A stretch of 49,986 nucleotides of DNA. Source: Balneolaceae bacterium (GTDB lineage Bacteria > Bacteroidota > Rhodothermia > Balneolales > Balneolaceae). The position numbers and the translations under genes were made by a program. This document shows, piece by piece, positions 8,580-17,991 of the stretch. Below the pieces are notes generated by a model that was not told the origin of the DNA, made no database searches, and saw only the letters and a list, made by a program, of their open reading frames with translations. Location of the stretch: assembly GCA_007694095.1 (NCBI GenBank), contig RECI01000206.1, forward strand, positions 1 to 49,986. Direction: 5' to 3'. Numbering within the stretch: the first letter of the stretch is position 1; every line of letters starts with the position of its first letter.

Positions 8580-9890
8580 ATGGCTTTGACAATATCCATC
8601 GTAGGGAGGCCAAATGTTGGTAAATCTACACTTTTTAACAGGCTTATAGGCAGAAGAAAAGCCATCGTACATAATGAATCTGGTGTTACAAGGGACCGCC
8701 ATTACGGTGAAAGTTACTGGAATGGAAAAACGTTCAACGTAATTGATACCGGCGGGTATCTGCCAAGAGATGACGATGCCATTATATCCGGTATCCGGGA
8801 ACAGGTCCATATTGCAATTGATGAATCAGATGTAATTCTATTTGTTGTAGATACAGAAACAGGCATTACTTCTGATGATAAAGAAGTAACCGAGATATTG
8901 CGAAAACAGAAAAAACCCGTATTACTGGTGGTAAATAAATGCGACAATGAAGATAAATTACTTGAATCTTTCGAATTTTACGGACTTGGTTTTGATTTTG
9001 TTTTCCCGGTTTCTGCAATAAGTGGGTCAGGGACCGGAGAATTGCTCGATAAAGTTGTTGAATTATTACCGGAAGACAAAGAAGAGAATGAACTTTCGGA
9101 ATACCCGAGAATAGCATTTGTAGGGAGGCCAAATGTTGGAAAAAGCAGCTTGATGAATGCACTGTTGAAAAGCGAACGCTGCATCGTTACCGATATTCCG
9201 GGAACTACACGGGATGCTATCAACAGCCTGCTCGAGTATCAAGATGAATTTTTTATTTTGGTAGATACGGCGGGATTAAGAAAAAGAGCGAAAGTAAAAG
9301 AAAATATCGAGTTTTACAGTACTGTGAGAACCGACCGTTCAATTAAGGAAGCTGATGTGGTAGTATTGCTTCTCGATTCAATGCAAGGGTTTGATGAACA
9401 GGATAAACGCATTTTACGGGAGGCTGAAAAATTTAACAAAGGAATCATAATCGCGTTAAATAAGTGGGACCTTGTTCCGGAAAAAAATACAAACCTCCTT
9501 AAAGAATTTGAAGAATATATCTATAATAAAGTCCAGACACTTCATTACGTGCCCATAATATCCATTTCGGCCCTCACAGGCCAGCGAATAGACAAGGTAC
9601 TTGATCTTTCAAAAAAAGTGATTGCAGAACGCAGAAAAAAAATTGCAACCAGCGAATTAAATGACTTTATAGGACTTATCTTAAAAGAGCGCGCACTTCC
9701 CGTAAAAAGGGGAAGGCATTTAAAAATTCAATATGCTACGCAGGTAAAATCAAATCCCCCTGTGTTTAAATTTTTTATGAATAATCCAGAGGAACTTCCA
9801 CCCAACTACAGGAGGTTTATAGAAAACCAGTTACGAGATCGTTTCGGTTTTGAAGGTGTGCCCATTACAATGGTTTTTCGCCAAAAGTAA
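8580..9890 (+). CDS. der: Der (EngA), double-domain ribosome-assembly GTPase
   Basis: Der is an essential GTPase for maturation of the 50S subunit. Two tandem G domains are obvious. The first has G1 GRPNVGKST (8-16), G3 DTGGY and G4 NKCD; the second has G1 GRPNVGKSS (about 182-190), G3 DTAGL and G4 NKWD. The C-terminal KH-like domain follows and ends RFGFEGVPITMVFRQK. It is 436 residues, standard for the family. It starts at an ATG with the conserved MALTISIVGRPNVGKST. Single gene with about 170 bases upstream. Confidence 0.98.
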   Translation: MALTISIVGRPNVGKSTLFNRLIGRRKAIVHNESGVTRDRHYGESYWNGKTFNVIDTGGYLPRDDDAIISGIREQVHIAIDESDVILFVVDTETGITSDDKEVTEILRKQKKPVLLVVNKCDNEDKLLESFEFYGLGFDFVFPVSAISGSGTGELLDKVVELLPEDKEENELSEYPRIAFVGRPNVGKSSLMNALLKSERCIVTDIPGTTRDAINSLLEYQDEFFILVDTAGLRKRAKVKENIEFYSTVRTDRSIKEADVVVLLLDSMQGFDEQDKRILREAEKFNKGIIIALNKWDLVPEKNTNLLKEFEEYIYNKVQTLHYVPIISISALTGQRIDKVLDLSKKVIAERRKKIATSELNDFIGLILKERALPVKRGRHLKIQYATQVKSNPPVFKFFMNNPEELPPNYRRFIENQLRDRFGFEGVPITMVFRQK

Positions 9891-10038
9891 ATAACAATTA
9901 CCTGTGTTATCAGAACTTTTTATATCAAAAAAGGATTACATTAATGAACAGAATATTTTCAATATCTTTTGAATCGAAGCGTACAAAGGTTTATTTTTGA
10001 AACAAAAATTTGAAGATCATCTATAAGCAGTTCAAACT

Positions 10039-10728
10039 ATGCAAAATAATCTTGAAACTCCTGTCGCAAATCCTTTAACAAAAGATTTTCAGCGCGAAAG
10101 AAAACTCACTTTCCTTGAAAAAATTTATTTGCCAGAAATATTTAAAGGTTTGTGGTACACGTTCAAACAAATGTTTGCACCTACATTTACCATGAATTAT
10201 CCCGAAGAAAAGTGGGATCCGCCTTCCATATTTCGTGGAAGGCCGGTATTGGTTGAAGACGAAGGACAGGAGAGATGTGTTGCCTGTGGCTTATGTGCCC
10301 GTGCATGTCCGCCACTCGCGATCAGCATGCAGGCCAGTGAAAACGATGACCCCAAGGAGCGATATCCTGAAAAGTTTGAAATAAACATGTTGAGGTGTAT
10401 TTATTGTGGTTTTTGTGAAGAGGTTTGCCCTGAAGAGGCCATTGTGATGAGTAAAGATTATGATATCGTATTCGAATCGAGAGAAGACGCTGTTTATGAC
10501 AAGCAAAGATTATTGGTTCCAAAAGAAGATTTGAAAGAACGGCTTGATTATTTGCATGAATATCGAAACAATCAGTTTGGACAATTTTGGAATTTCAATG
10601 AAGAAAATAACATTCACTCCGTTAGAGACAGGGATCGTGAATGGAATACAGGCCTCTCTTTGGTTGACATGCTGGAACAGCAAAAGAAAAATGACGCCTC
10701 CAAAGCATCCTCAAACTGGTCAGTATAA
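10039..10728 (+). CDS. nuoI: NuoI-like 2x[4Fe-4S] ferredoxin subunit of NADH:quinone oxidoreductase
   Basis: Resembles complex I subunit NuoI, which carries electrons through clusters N6a and N6b. Two CxxCxxCxxxC sets are complete: C80, C83, C86, C90 and C120, C123, C126, C130. The N-terminal amphipathic part ([13 protein letters not shown]) and the stretch before the first motif are typical of NuoI. The C-terminus runs about 90 residues past the second motif and is highly charged, longer than in E. coli NuoI (180 aa). No other nuo gene is nearby. It may be a detached complex I subunit, common where nuo genes are scattered, or an assembly paralogue. It is followed after 5 bases by an unknown gene. 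Confidence 0.85.
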   Translation: MQNNLETPVANPLTKDFQRERKLTFLEKIYLPEIFKGLWYTFKQMFAPTFTMNYPEEKWDPPSIFRGRPVLVEDEGQERCVACGLCARACPPLAISMQASENDDPKERYPEKFEINMLRCIYCGFCEEVCPEEAIVMSKDYDIVFESREDAVYDKQRLLVPKEDLKERLDYLHEYRNNQFGQFWNFNEENNIHSVRDRDREWNTGLSLVDMLEQQKKNDASKASSNWSV

Positions 10729-10733
10729 AAAAC

Positions 10734-11297
10734 ATGAACAAGGTTCGGGAGATATCAAACAGCGACATTGAAAAATTTATAGATGATGCTAATTATCTTA
10801 TCGATGAAGCCGAAGCACTTAAGTACGTTATAGATTCCGTTCCTTACGATGAGACACCACCGGGAGGCGAGTCGATCATTGACATGCTCAGGTTAATCAA
10901 TTTTGCACAAAAAGAGTACTACAAGCCAGTTACTGAAAGAGTATTTACTGAAAACAGACTCATTAAGCTAAATGAGATTACCCATTATAAAAAAGCATAT
11001 GCCGAGCATACTGATGAAAAAGAACGGGATATACAAAAAGTACTTAATAAGATCATTAAAAATCGCGCCGCAATAATAAATTTATTTTATAAGATTACTG
11101 TTATAGATTGGGAGAGAATACTTAAAGACCATTCTGGTGAGGAAATTACCCTTTTTAATTTTGTATCAGGTATGGTTAAGGAGGAGAGGGCTGCTTTAAA
11201 GAAAATTGCTGATCTTGTTCTGATTTATCAAAATGAGCTTCAAAATCAGAGGGAGATAAACAGTAAAGCGGGTCATCGAAAATTTTCTGATACTTAG
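10734..11297 (+). CDS. Unknown helical protein, weakly DinB-like
   Basis: A 187-residue, almost fully helical protein that begins 5 bases after the NuoI-like gene. The pattern of an N-terminal helix, MLRLINFAQKEYYKPVTERV, then RAAIINLFYKITVIDWERIL, a short GEEITLF turn and a last long helix resembles the four-helix DinB/YfiT layout. The metal-binding histidines of that fold are not in the expected places, so this would be a non-metal member. This assignment is an impression from pattern only. No signal peptide or membrane segment is present. Confidence 0.6.
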   Translation: MNKVREISNSDIEKFIDDANYLIDEAEALKYVIDSVPYDETPPGGESIIDMLRLINFAQKEYYKPVTERVFTENRLIKLNEITHYKKAYAEHTDEKERDIQKVLNKIIKNRAAIINLFYKITVIDWERILKDHSGEEITLFNFVSGMVKEERAALKKIADLVLIYQNELQNQREINSKAGHRKFSDT

Positions 11298-11300
11298 ATT

Positions 11301-11900
11301 GTGTGGGGACATCTATTCATTTTCGTTTCAACAGTGGCGTCAATTTATATCGTATATAAAGAATACAGTGATATTTGGCGTGATTACAAACTTTCTCTAT
11401 TAGGTGCAGGGGCAGTATGGCTGCTGAGCCAGGTTGTTTATGCTTTAGATTTTGATGCACTTCAGTCAATACCTGACATATTGCTGGTATTTGCCAATTC
11501 CATCCTGCTTACGAGCTTTTTGATACTAATAAGAATCATGAAGCCTGAATTCTTCAGATATCCATATCAATTTATATTCGTTCCGTTTTTATTGCCGTTG
11601 GCATACTTACTGGTTCTTAACTCATCTATTATGCAGTCACTGATATTTTTCTCCATACATGTAGTTTCAATTGGGGTATTTATCATATTGTCAATTGGTT
11701 ACTGGAATTACCTTAAACACTCTCCAATACTGCCAATAGCATCGATAATACTTTTGATTTTATCTTTTCTGATCTATTGGCTACTGGAAGATTTTCATAG
11801 TTTCTTGCAGTTATTTGGCCAAATTTGTCTGTCGGCGGGAATTATTTGCAGTGTATATACATTTTCCGGTGTAATAAAGAAGGTTCAAGCACATAGTTGA
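11301..11900 (+). CDS. Seven-helix membrane protein of unknown function (GTG start)
   Basis: A 199-residue hydrophobic protein with about seven helices (near 2-18, 33-50, 60-78, 88-106, 112-132, 140-162 and 167-188). The topology recalls 7TM sensor input domains without any output domain, but no family is recognised. It starts at GTG three bases after the previous stop; no ATG lies near the 5' end, and coupling to the upstream gene makes GTG likely. It probably belongs to a transcript with the NuoI-like gene and the DinB-like gene. Confidence 0.65.
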   Translation: MWGHLFIFVSTVASIYIVYKEYSDIWRDYKLSLLGAGAVWLLSQVVYALDFDALQSIPDILLVFANSILLTSFLILIRIMKPEFFRYPYQFIFVPFLLPLAYLLVLNSSIMQSLIFFSIHVVSIGVFIILSIGYWNYLKHSPILPIASIILLILSFLIYWLLEDFHSFLQLFGQICLSAGIICSVYTFSGVIKKVQAHS

Positions 11901-11958
11901 TGGAAAAAAGTGTCAGAACTACATAGAATTAACAGATATCTAAAGATGATATTATCGA

Positions 11959-12414
11959 ATGAAAAAAGGGGATAAGGCACCTGATTTTTCTTTACAAAAC
12001 ACAGAAGGAAATTATATTACACTTTCAGAAATAACGGGAGAAGGGAAGAGTCTGCTGTTATTTTTTCCTCTTGCGTTTTCCGGGATATGTACCGATGAAA
12101 TGTGCATAATAAGGGATAATATGAAACTATATAACTCATTGAAGGTCAATGTGGCAGGTATTAGTATTGATAGTTTTTTTACCTTGAGGGAATTCAAAAG
12201 AAGCAATAATTTAAATTTCATACTTCTGAGTGATTTTAATAAAACCGCTTCAAGAAATTATCAGTGTATATATGAAGATTATTACGGCATGAAAGGGGTC
12301 TCAAAGAGGGGGGCGTTCGTGATTGACAGAGATAAAACAATTCTATATGCTGAGATATTGGATCAGGATGATCAATTTCCTGACTTCAACACAATATTTA
12401 AGCACCTATCTTAA
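11959..12414 (+). CDS. Peroxiredoxin, AhpE/BCP-like
   Basis: A 151-residue thiol peroxidase that reduces peroxides. It starts MKKGDKAPDFSLQNTEGNYI, typical of the AhpC/TSA fold. The active-site block is FFPLAFSGICTDEMC with peroxidatic Cys44. It is closest in pattern to AhpE-type enzymes (PLAFTGIC in the mycobacterial protein). A second Cys at 49 sits five residues on, as in some BCP/PrxQ proteins, so an intramolecular disulfide is possible. Bacillithiol, suggested by bshC in this window, is a plausible reductant, but that is inference. About 58 bases separate it from the membrane-protein gene upstream. Confidence 0.88.
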   Translation: MKKGDKAPDFSLQNTEGNYITLSEITGEGKSLLLFFPLAFSGICTDEMCIIRDNMKLYNSLKVNVAGISIDSFFTLREFKRSNNLNFILLSDFNKTASRNYQCIYEDYYGMKGVSKRGAFVIDRDKTILYAEILDQDDQFPDFNTIFKHLS

Positions 12415-12690
12415 ATTTCTTAGTCATTGAAACTAAAATAGCCAGGAAATCTTCACCTGTAACCCGAACCATTCATGTGCTCATGTGGGGTCTTAAGGTT
12501 GTGGATGGCTATGGCTCACGCCTTGGTCGGGATCCTTTTTATGTTAGACTGACACGTATATACTCATTACGGTTTCAAAAAAATATTGATAGTTATGGGC
12601 TGAGAATTGAAGAGAGGTCATATCTAACCATACAATAACTTTACATAATATATATTATACGACATATATATACACCATATAAATGGCCTG
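12415..12690. other. AT-rich intergenic region with weak open frame
   Basis: A frame ending at 12638 reads MWGLKVVDGYGSRLGRDPFY from an ATG at 12483 and is open further upstream, but it has no ribosome site or recognisable family and I do not call it a gene. From 12640 to 12683 the DNA is almost pure A/T. An 8-base inverted repeat (GGCCTGTT/AACAGGCC, 12684-12691 and 12716-12723) overlaps the 3' end of the next gene. Confidence 0.4.
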
Positions 12691-13035
12691 TTACTTCTGT
12701 TGAACATCTAAATCAAACAGGCCATCTTCATTACAATCTATACGGATCTTGTCCAAAATGGCATCAACATTTATTCCATCAGCTACATCAAAATATTTAA
12801 TTCCATTTTTTGATTTAGTTTCTATTCTATTAACTATCCTGGATGTAACTATTACTATTACAAGCAGATTCTTCCTGCCTTTAAAATTCTCATTCATATA
12901 TTCATTAAGGCTCTCCGACTCAACACATTCAATCGGTTGATTTTTTCCTTCTTCAATAATCCTGAAAAAACCCTCGTTATTGGACTCTCTCCATTTTCTT
13001 TTCGATATCACATGAAATAGTAAATCCGGCTTCAT
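12691..13035 (-). CDS. DUF952-like protein
   Basis: A 114-residue cytosolic protein matching the shape of the DUF952 family: an N-terminal block LLFHVISKRKWRE, then an IECVESESLNEYMNENFKG segment where the family usually has an IHCS/T...F.G pattern, a hydrophobic strand LLVIVIVTSRIV and a C-terminal EDGLFDLDV part. The function of that family is not established. It begins 16 bases after the M14-family gene and may be the last gene of the RimB/RimK transcript. The match is by eye and moderate. Confidence 0.65.
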   Translation of the reverse strand: MKPDLLFHVISKRKWRESNNEGFFRIIEEGKNQPIECVESESLNEYMNENFKGRKNLLVIVIVTSRIVNRIETKSKNGIKYFDVADGINVDAILDKIRIDCNEDGLFDLDVQQK

Positions 13036-13051
13036 ATAAGTTGTTATTTAA

Positions 13052-14002
13052 TTATTGATTCTGTTGTAGTGCAATATGTAAAATTGCATCACCTTTATGT
13101 ACAACCGGACAATAATTCAGCCCTATTATCCGGCCGTTGTACCGGCTCTTAAGTTTATAGGATTCTATTCCAAATGGATCGGTGATTTCACCAATCACCT
13201 GTCTTTTCTTTACAAGATCACCAATACGTATTTTTGAATGGAATAAACCCGCATATGTTGCCCTTATCCAGGCTGATTTCTCATATATCTCTACTTTGCC
13301 GGGTTCCGGAGCACTTTCTTTCATACCCAGATATTTCATCAGCCTCATAGTACCATCAATGGCATGTTGTATTCCAAAACTATCAAATCTCAATGATTCT
13401 CCCGTTTCAAATACAAGTATATGTTTCTTCTTTCTATGCGCAGCTTTTCGGAATGATTTATCAATTAATGGTGAATGTAAAATCACAGGAGGTGCGAACG
13501 CCCTGGCAAGTTCCATGTTTTTTTCAATATCAAAGACACACCTGATTTGGGGGTAATTTGCCCTGCTTGCACCCCCTGTATGAAAATCAATTCCGATATC
13601 AATTTTTGGAATGATTTCGTTCATTATCTTGTGTGCCAATAACTTAGCCAATGAACCCTTCTTGTTTCCCGGAAAACTTCTGTTTATATCTTTCCCGTCA
13701 GGAACACCTCGAACGTTTTGAATAAACCCGTAGACATTCATCAGTGGTATAGCAACCACAGATCCCCGGTCAGGTTTAAGCAAACCGCTTGACAGCATTT
13801 TTCTTACAATCTCAATTCCGTTAATCTCATCACCGTGCAGCCCGCCCGTTAAAAGAAGAACCGGGCCGGGTTTTACCGAACGGATTACCCTTACAGGTAA
13901 CCGGATATCAGTCCTGGTCGGGAGTAGTGCAATTTCAAGAAAAAGCTGCCTGTCCTCTCCCCTTCCAATTTTTTCACCATTAATTTGTATATAATCAGCC
14001 AC
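13052..14002 (-). CDS. Succinylglutamate desuccinylase/aspartoacylase-family enzyme (M14-like)
   Basis: A zinc-dependent carboxypeptidase-fold hydrolase of the AstE/AspA family, 316 residues. The metal site is visible: H56 and E59 in [12 protein letters not shown] and H141 in IDFHTGG. The NRSFPG motif (107-112) binds substrate carboxylate in the family, and a catalytic Glu is in [11 protein letters not shown]. The C-terminal part forms the beta domain typical of AstE. The start overlaps the end of rimK by 8 bases. The combination of RimB-like protein, RimK and this enzyme is a recurrent gene neighbourhood. A likely role is removal or trimming of an acyl-amino-acid or poly-glutamate product. 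The exact substrate is unknown. Confidence 0.9.
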   Translation of the reverse strand: MADYIQINGEKIGRGEDRQLFLEIALLPTRTDIRLPVRVIRSVKPGPVLLLTGGLHGDEINGIEIVRKMLSSGLLKPDRGSVVAIPLMNVYGFIQNVRGVPDGKDINRSFPGNKKGSLAKLLAHKIMNEIIPKIDIGIDFHTGGASRANYPQIRCVFDIEKNMELARAFAPPVILHSPLIDKSFRKAAHRKKKHILVFETGESLRFDSFGIQHAIDGTMRLMKYLGMKESAPEPGKVEIYEKSAWIRATYAGLFHSKIRIGDLVKKRQVIGEITDPFGIESYKLKSRYNGRIIGLNYCPVVHKGDAILHIALQQNQ

Positions 14003-14933
14003 GTGGTTTAATTTTGCGCCTGTTATTTTTCAGTTTTTGCGATGATTCAACTAACATTTCTACATATTTCACAATTTCTGAAGCAATATCTTTTTTAGTT
14101 GTTTGTTCTATTCCCTGGAGTCCCGGCGATGAATTGACCTCCAACACTAGAGGACCGCGGTCAGATTGTAACAAATCCACACCAGCTACCGCCAAATTCA
14201 TGGCTCTTGCCGCTGTTAAAGCGGCTTCTCTTTCCTGTTTGGTTAATTTGATTGGCGTACCACTCCCACCCTGATGTAAATTGGAACGAAATTCACCAGC
14301 TCTTCCCTGGCGTTTCATTGCTCCAACAACCTTATTGTTCACCACAAATGCCCGAATATCTGCCCCTTTTGCTTCTTTAATGAATTCCTGAACGATAACC
14401 CGGGCTTTCATACTGTGAAATGCTTCAATAATCGATTCCGCTGCTTTTTGGGTCGGGGCCAAAACAACTCCATAACCCTGTGTACCTTCAAGAAGTTTTA
14501 CAATTAGGGGAGCCCCTCCCACGCTGTCAATAATGGTTTTGGTCTCCTTACTGTAATTAGTAAAAACAGTTTTGGGCATCCCGACTGTAGACCTGGCAAG
14601 AATCTGAAGGCTTCGAAGTTTATCCCGCGACCTTACAAGCGCCTGCGATTCAATTACAGTTGGCACTTTCATCATTTCAAACTGTCTTACCACAGCTGCG
14701 CCATAAAAAGTAACCGAAGCTCCAATTCTCGGTATCACAGCATCAACACCCGTTACCGGCTCTCCCTTATAGGTAATCGATGGCCTGTTTTGCTCTATTA
14801 CGAGATCGCATTTTAAATGGTCGAGAACCAATGCTTCATGCCCTCTTAATTCAATTGCCTCAACCAGGCGCTTTGTTGAATAAAGTGTTTTATTTCTTGA
14901 GAGGACAACTATCTTGTATTCACTGTGCTGCAT
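13995..14933 (-). CDS. rimK: RimK-family ATP-grasp glutamate ligase
   Basis: In E. coli RimK adds glutamate residues to the C-terminus of ribosomal protein S6 and can make poly-alpha-glutamate. The 312-residue protein has the N-terminal pre-ATP-grasp domain and then the ATP-grasp core: [14 protein letters not shown] (glycine-rich loop), [18 protein letters not shown] and the Mg-binding [13 protein letters not shown] near 262-274. The C-terminus has about 40 extra residues, ending basic ([13 protein letters not shown]). It sits directly between the RimB-like gene (4 bases upstream) and the M14-family gene (8-base overlap), so the three are almost surely co-transcribed. Confidence 0.93.
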   Translation of the reverse strand: MQHSEYKIVVLSRNKTLYSTKRLVEAIELRGHEALVLDHLKCDLVIEQNRPSITYKGEPVTGVDAVIPRIGASVTFYGAAVVRQFEMMKVPTVIESQALVRSRDKLRSLQILARSTVGMPKTVFTNYSKETKTIIDSVGGAPLIVKLLEGTQGYGVVLAPTQKAAESIIEAFHSMKARVIVQEFIKEAKGADIRAFVVNNKVVGAMKRQGRAGEFRSNLHQGGSGTPIKLTKQEREAALTAARAMNLAVAGVDLLQSDRGPLVLEVNSSPGLQGIEQTTKKDIASEIVKYVEMLVESSQKLKNNRRKIKPRG

Positions 14934-14937
14934 TTAC

Positions 14938-15486
14938 TTAATCTTGTTTATATATATATTTTTTAGATACATCAACAAAAAATTTAGATGAAATAAATCT
15001 TCTGCCGATTAATACCGGATATCTCATTTCTGACCTGTCAGCCAGTGATAGCTGTATCATGGATATTTTGCCGTAAAAAACAGCCTTTTGCCTGATTATT
15101 ACCCTCTCCTCAACCAATCCATTTGAGCTTCTGACCTTTTTTACTTTATGTACCCTGCATTCATGTTGCATTTCTTCATATACCGGATGATCAGGGTCGA
15201 GTACATAAAACCTTACCCAACTGGATTTATTTTTAATGAAGAGTGATATTTTGTGACAATGTATACTTGATGTATATGCACCAGTATCGATTTTTGCATC
15301 AAGATTGAAAAGAGAAAGATTCGGAAAATCAATTTTTTCCAGTCGGCCTATAACCGGCTTTTCTTCTGAGGTACGCTGCAATGGTTTTATGTAGCTTTGA
15401 TTGAAAATGTTAAAATAAGACGTTTTTCTTTCGTGTGCATGGTTTAATTTTAAGCGACTTTGATTATGACTCTCTCTTTTACTCAT
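14938..15486 (-). CDS. RimB-like retropepsin-type protease (RimK-associated)
   Basis: Belongs to the family long labelled 'ATP-dependent zinc protease' and now viewed as a retropepsin-like aspartic protease (RimB). The diagnostic block is LDAKIDTGAYTSSIHC, with the DTGA active-site motif, and the second half has YPVLIGRRFI. About 45 basic residues precede the domain (KPVIGRLEKIDFPN marks its start). In Pseudomonas, RimB acts with RimK in turnover of the S6 glutamate tail. It is the first gene of the transcript and is divergent from the PLP enzyme at 15545, with only 58 bases for both promoters. Confidence 0.88.
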   Translation of the reverse strand: MSKRESHNQSRLKLNHAHERKTSYFNIFNQSYIKPLQRTSEEKPVIGRLEKIDFPNLSLFNLDAKIDTGAYTSSIHCHKISLFIKNKSSWVRFYVLDPDHPVYEEMQHECRVHKVKKVRSSNGLVEERVIIRQKAVFYGKISMIQLSLADRSEMRYPVLIGRRFISSKFFVDVSKKYIYKQD

Positions 15487-15544
15487 AAATTATCAAATTA
15501 GTTGGTATCAATAACGAACTGCAAGATTAAACATATAAAACATA

Positions 15545-16624
15545 ATGATTTTACCCTTTCTAATTGATAAGCCTGTTCTCCTTCTTGATGAACAGCGTTG
15601 CAAGAACAATATTCAACGAATTTTCAACAAAGCTAAAAAATCGGGTTGTACATTTCGCCCTCATTTCAAAACTCATCAGTCTAACATCATTGGAAAGTGG
15701 TTCAGAGATGCTGGTGTTCGGGGGATAACTGTATCATCGATATCAATGGCTGAATATTTTATTGAAGACGGCTGGAATGATATCACTATCGCATTTCCCT
15801 TTTTTCCTGCACAAATTAATAGATTACAAATGATTGAAAAAAATGCGGATTTGAGATTATTTATTCACTCTGCTGAACACTTAGGGTTGCTTGACAGGGA
15901 ATTAAGCCATCCATTCAAATTCTACATTGAAATTAACCCCGGATTTGGAAGAAGCGGTGTCCATTTCAATGATATTAAAAAGATAAAAAACATTATCACG
16001 GCATCAGAGAAATTTGAACACTGTACTTTTCATGGATTTTATATTCATGATGGACGAACTTACCAGGCAAAAAACCGCGAACAAATATTATCTAAGGCAG
16101 AAGTACCTCTAATGATTCTTCAATCTTTAAAAAAGAAATTTCCTGGGTTTGTTACATCCATTGGAGATACACCCTCTGCCAGTGTAATTGAAAATTTTGA
16201 CAACATTGATGAATTAACACCAGGGAATTTTGTCTTTTACGACTGGATGCAAGTACAGACAGGAAGTTGCAGCTTACATGATGTTGCACTGTTTGTAATG
16301 CTTCCGGTGGCTCAGATAACAGAACCCGGCAGGGCTATTGTACACGGCGGGGCTGTGCACCTTTCTAAAGAATTTCTAAATCATGACAACTCAATAAATT
16401 TTGGCCAGATAATTCACTATTCTGCAGGTCCGGATATAAAAAAAGCTGACGGTTATGTAAGTGCCGTTTCACAAGAACACGGTACAATATTATATTCCGA
16501 TAAAAATTTTATACCCCGTGATGCCATTTGTGTGTGCCCGATTCATTCATGCCTTACCGCAAATTTATTTTCTGAATATCACTTGCCTGACGGCCAAACC
16601 ATATCAAAAAGAATACTTTCATGA
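15545..16624 (+). CDS. D-threonine aldolase / D-serine dehydratase-type PLP enzyme
   Basis: A fold-type III (alanine racemase-like) PLP enzyme of 359 residues. The PLP lysine is K42 in FRPHFKTHQ. Near the C-terminus H334 and C336 (CPIHSC) form the HxC zinc site of the DSD1/D-threonine aldolase family. Members cleave D-threonine or D-3-hydroxy amino acids, or dehydrate D-serine; the sequence alone does not decide which. The ATG is the first codon of the domain (LPFLIDKPVLLLDE). The stop overlaps the start of the next gene by 4 bases (ATGA). Confidence 0.9.
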   Translation: MILPFLIDKPVLLLDEQRCKNNIQRIFNKAKKSGCTFRPHFKTHQSNIIGKWFRDAGVRGITVSSISMAEYFIEDGWNDITIAFPFFPAQINRLQMIEKNADLRLFIHSAEHLGLLDRELSHPFKFYIEINPGFGRSGVHFNDIKKIKNIITASEKFEHCTFHGFYIHDGRTYQAKNREQILSKAEVPLMILQSLKKKFPGFVTSIGDTPSASVIENFDNIDELTPGNFVFYDWMQVQTGSCSLHDVALFVMLPVAQITEPGRAIVHGGAVHLSKEFLNHDNSINFGQIIHYSAGPDIKKADGYVSAVSQEHGTILYSDKNFIPRDAICVCPIHSCLTANLFSEYHLPDGQTISKRILS

Positions 16625-17127
16625 GCCGGGAACTAACTGTGCTTGAAAAATACTCAAGATACTGGCCGCAAATTGTAGTGCTTAGTTTCTTGATGACTTT
16701 GATTTTTTTCATCTCCTATTTGGCTGCAACTGATTTGCTTCTGGAAGGATATCTCAGGCTTGCGGCTTTTGGTTTCTTTGCCCTCACAGTTTTAAGTTTT
16801 TTTAAAATGAAGGAAGGCCAGATTCTTATAAAAATCGAGATCACAGACGACAAAGTGGCAGTTATTCAGTATTTCCTTAGAAATAGATTGATCAAAGAGG
16901 AAGAATGGGGATTAACAGAATTACACAGCATAAAAGTAGATGAAATGCCCAATAAAACCCTTTATAATGACATACTGAAAAGTGACAGATGCCTGAAATT
17001 TCGCAGAAAAGATGAAAATAACTGGATTTATCTGAACAAGGTATACCGTAAAGTGGTGCCGCTTTCAGAAGAAAATGCACTCCAGGTTTATCATTTTTTG
17101 ATAAATGCGAAGAAGCATTTTGCCTGA
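16621..17127 (+). CDS. Two-helix membrane protein with C-terminal PH-like domain
   Basis: A 168-residue unknown protein. Two helices (about 17-38 and 42-60) form a hairpin at the N-terminus and are followed by about 100 soluble residues with alternating strands (ILIKIEITDDKVAVIQYFL...) and a final helix. This layout resembles bacterial PH-domain membrane proteins, but the match is structural guesswork. It is translationally coupled (ATGA) to the PLP enzyme upstream. Its stop codon directly abuts the stop of pssA on the other strand, with no spacer. Confidence 0.6.
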   Translation: MSRELTVLEKYSRYWPQIVVLSFLMTLIFFISYLAATDLLLEGYLRLAAFGFFALTVLSFFKMKEGQILIKIEITDDKVAVIQYFLRNRLIKEEEWGLTELHSIKVDEMPNKTLYNDILKSDRCLKFRRKDENNWIYLNKVYRKVVPLSEENALQVYHFLINAKKHFA

Positions 17128-17937
17128 CTATATACCTTCTTCAAGCGGGTCAGGGTCGTCGGTAAAAGCCTGTTTCCAGAAAATATATAATCCCAATGTG
17201 AGCCCCTTCAGAATAAAAAATGAAAATACAACCATAAGGCCAATATCCTGGAATATTGCAATAACTATAAAGTAAATGCCAAGCAAGATAAGCCTGCCCT
17301 TAAATTTTTTAATCGATTCCCGGTCAAATTTTGGGATTTTATCAAATGGTATTGTGCTTACCATCAGAAATGAAAGCAGGATCACGATTGGAATTAAGAT
17401 AGAGATTACCCCCTGGTTTAATCCTGAAAACCAATCCATCCTGTTCATAAATGTGAGATAGAATGCAGCTAGCATTATGGCAAAAGCAGGCGTTGGCAAT
17501 CCCCTGAAATATTCATTTTCACCGAATTTTGATTCTACATTAAATCTTGCAAGCCGGATTGCACCGCATATCGGTGCTAGTGCACTAAGTAATATCCCTA
17601 CAATTCCCAATTCATTAAAAGCAAAACTAAACACCAAAAAGCCAGGCGCCACAGCAAAAGAGACCACATCACTGATTGAATCAAGCTCCATCCCGAATTC
17701 GCTCGTGGCATTGGTAAGCCGGGCCATAAAACCGTCAAGCACATCGAACATTCCCGCCAATACAATAAGCCATGCTCCAACCATGAGGTTGCCCTGGGAT
17801 ATCATCAGTATGGAAAGAAAACCGCAGAAAAGGTTCATCAGGGTAAAGAAGCTTGGAACAACTACCCTGGGTATCGGCTTCATTTTTCTTTTGCGAAGCC
17901 TTTTTTTAAATCTCTTTTTTTGGATTGGATATTTCAT
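17128..17937 (-). CDS. pssA: Phosphatidylserine synthase
   Basis: CDP-diacylglycerol-serine O-phosphatidyltransferase, an inner-membrane enzyme making phosphatidylserine. The CDP-alcohol phosphotransferase motif D-x2-DG-x2-AR-x8-G-x3-D-x3-D is exact: D65, D68-G69, A72-R73, G82, D86, D90. The N-terminus is strongly basic (KKRFKKRLRKRKMK), and about seven to eight membrane helices follow. It is 269 residues, typical of the type II enzyme. The next gene upstream on the same strand is psd, the following enzyme of the pathway, so the two should be co-expressed for phosphatidylethanolamine synthesis. Confidence 0.95.
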   Translation of the reverse strand: MKYPIQKKRFKKRLRKRKMKPIPRVVVPSFFTLMNLFCGFLSILMISQGNLMVGAWLIVLAGMFDVLDGFMARLTNATSEFGMELDSISDVVSFAVAPGFLVFSFAFNELGIVGILLSALAPICGAIRLARFNVESKFGENEYFRGLPTPAFAIMLAAFYLTFMNRMDWFSGLNQGVISILIPIVILLSFLMVSTIPFDKIPKFDRESIKKFKGRLILLGIYFIVIAIFQDIGLMVVFSFFILKGLTLGLYIFWKQAFTDDPDPLEEGI

Positions 17938-17991
17938 CCTGGAAATATTGTCTTTCTTAAAATCAGACTTTTTTAATCATGCAAATCAGTA

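Noticed and set aside
12483-12638. Small plus-strand open frame (about 51 codons from ATG, open further upstream) after the peroxiredoxin gene
   Set aside because: No ribosome site, no recognisable family and weak codon use. It is mentioned only as content of the gap.
12684-12723. 8-base inverted repeat GGCCTGTT/AACAGGCC near the DUF952 stop
   Set aside because: The 24-base spacer and lack of a T-run make it a poor terminator; likely chance.
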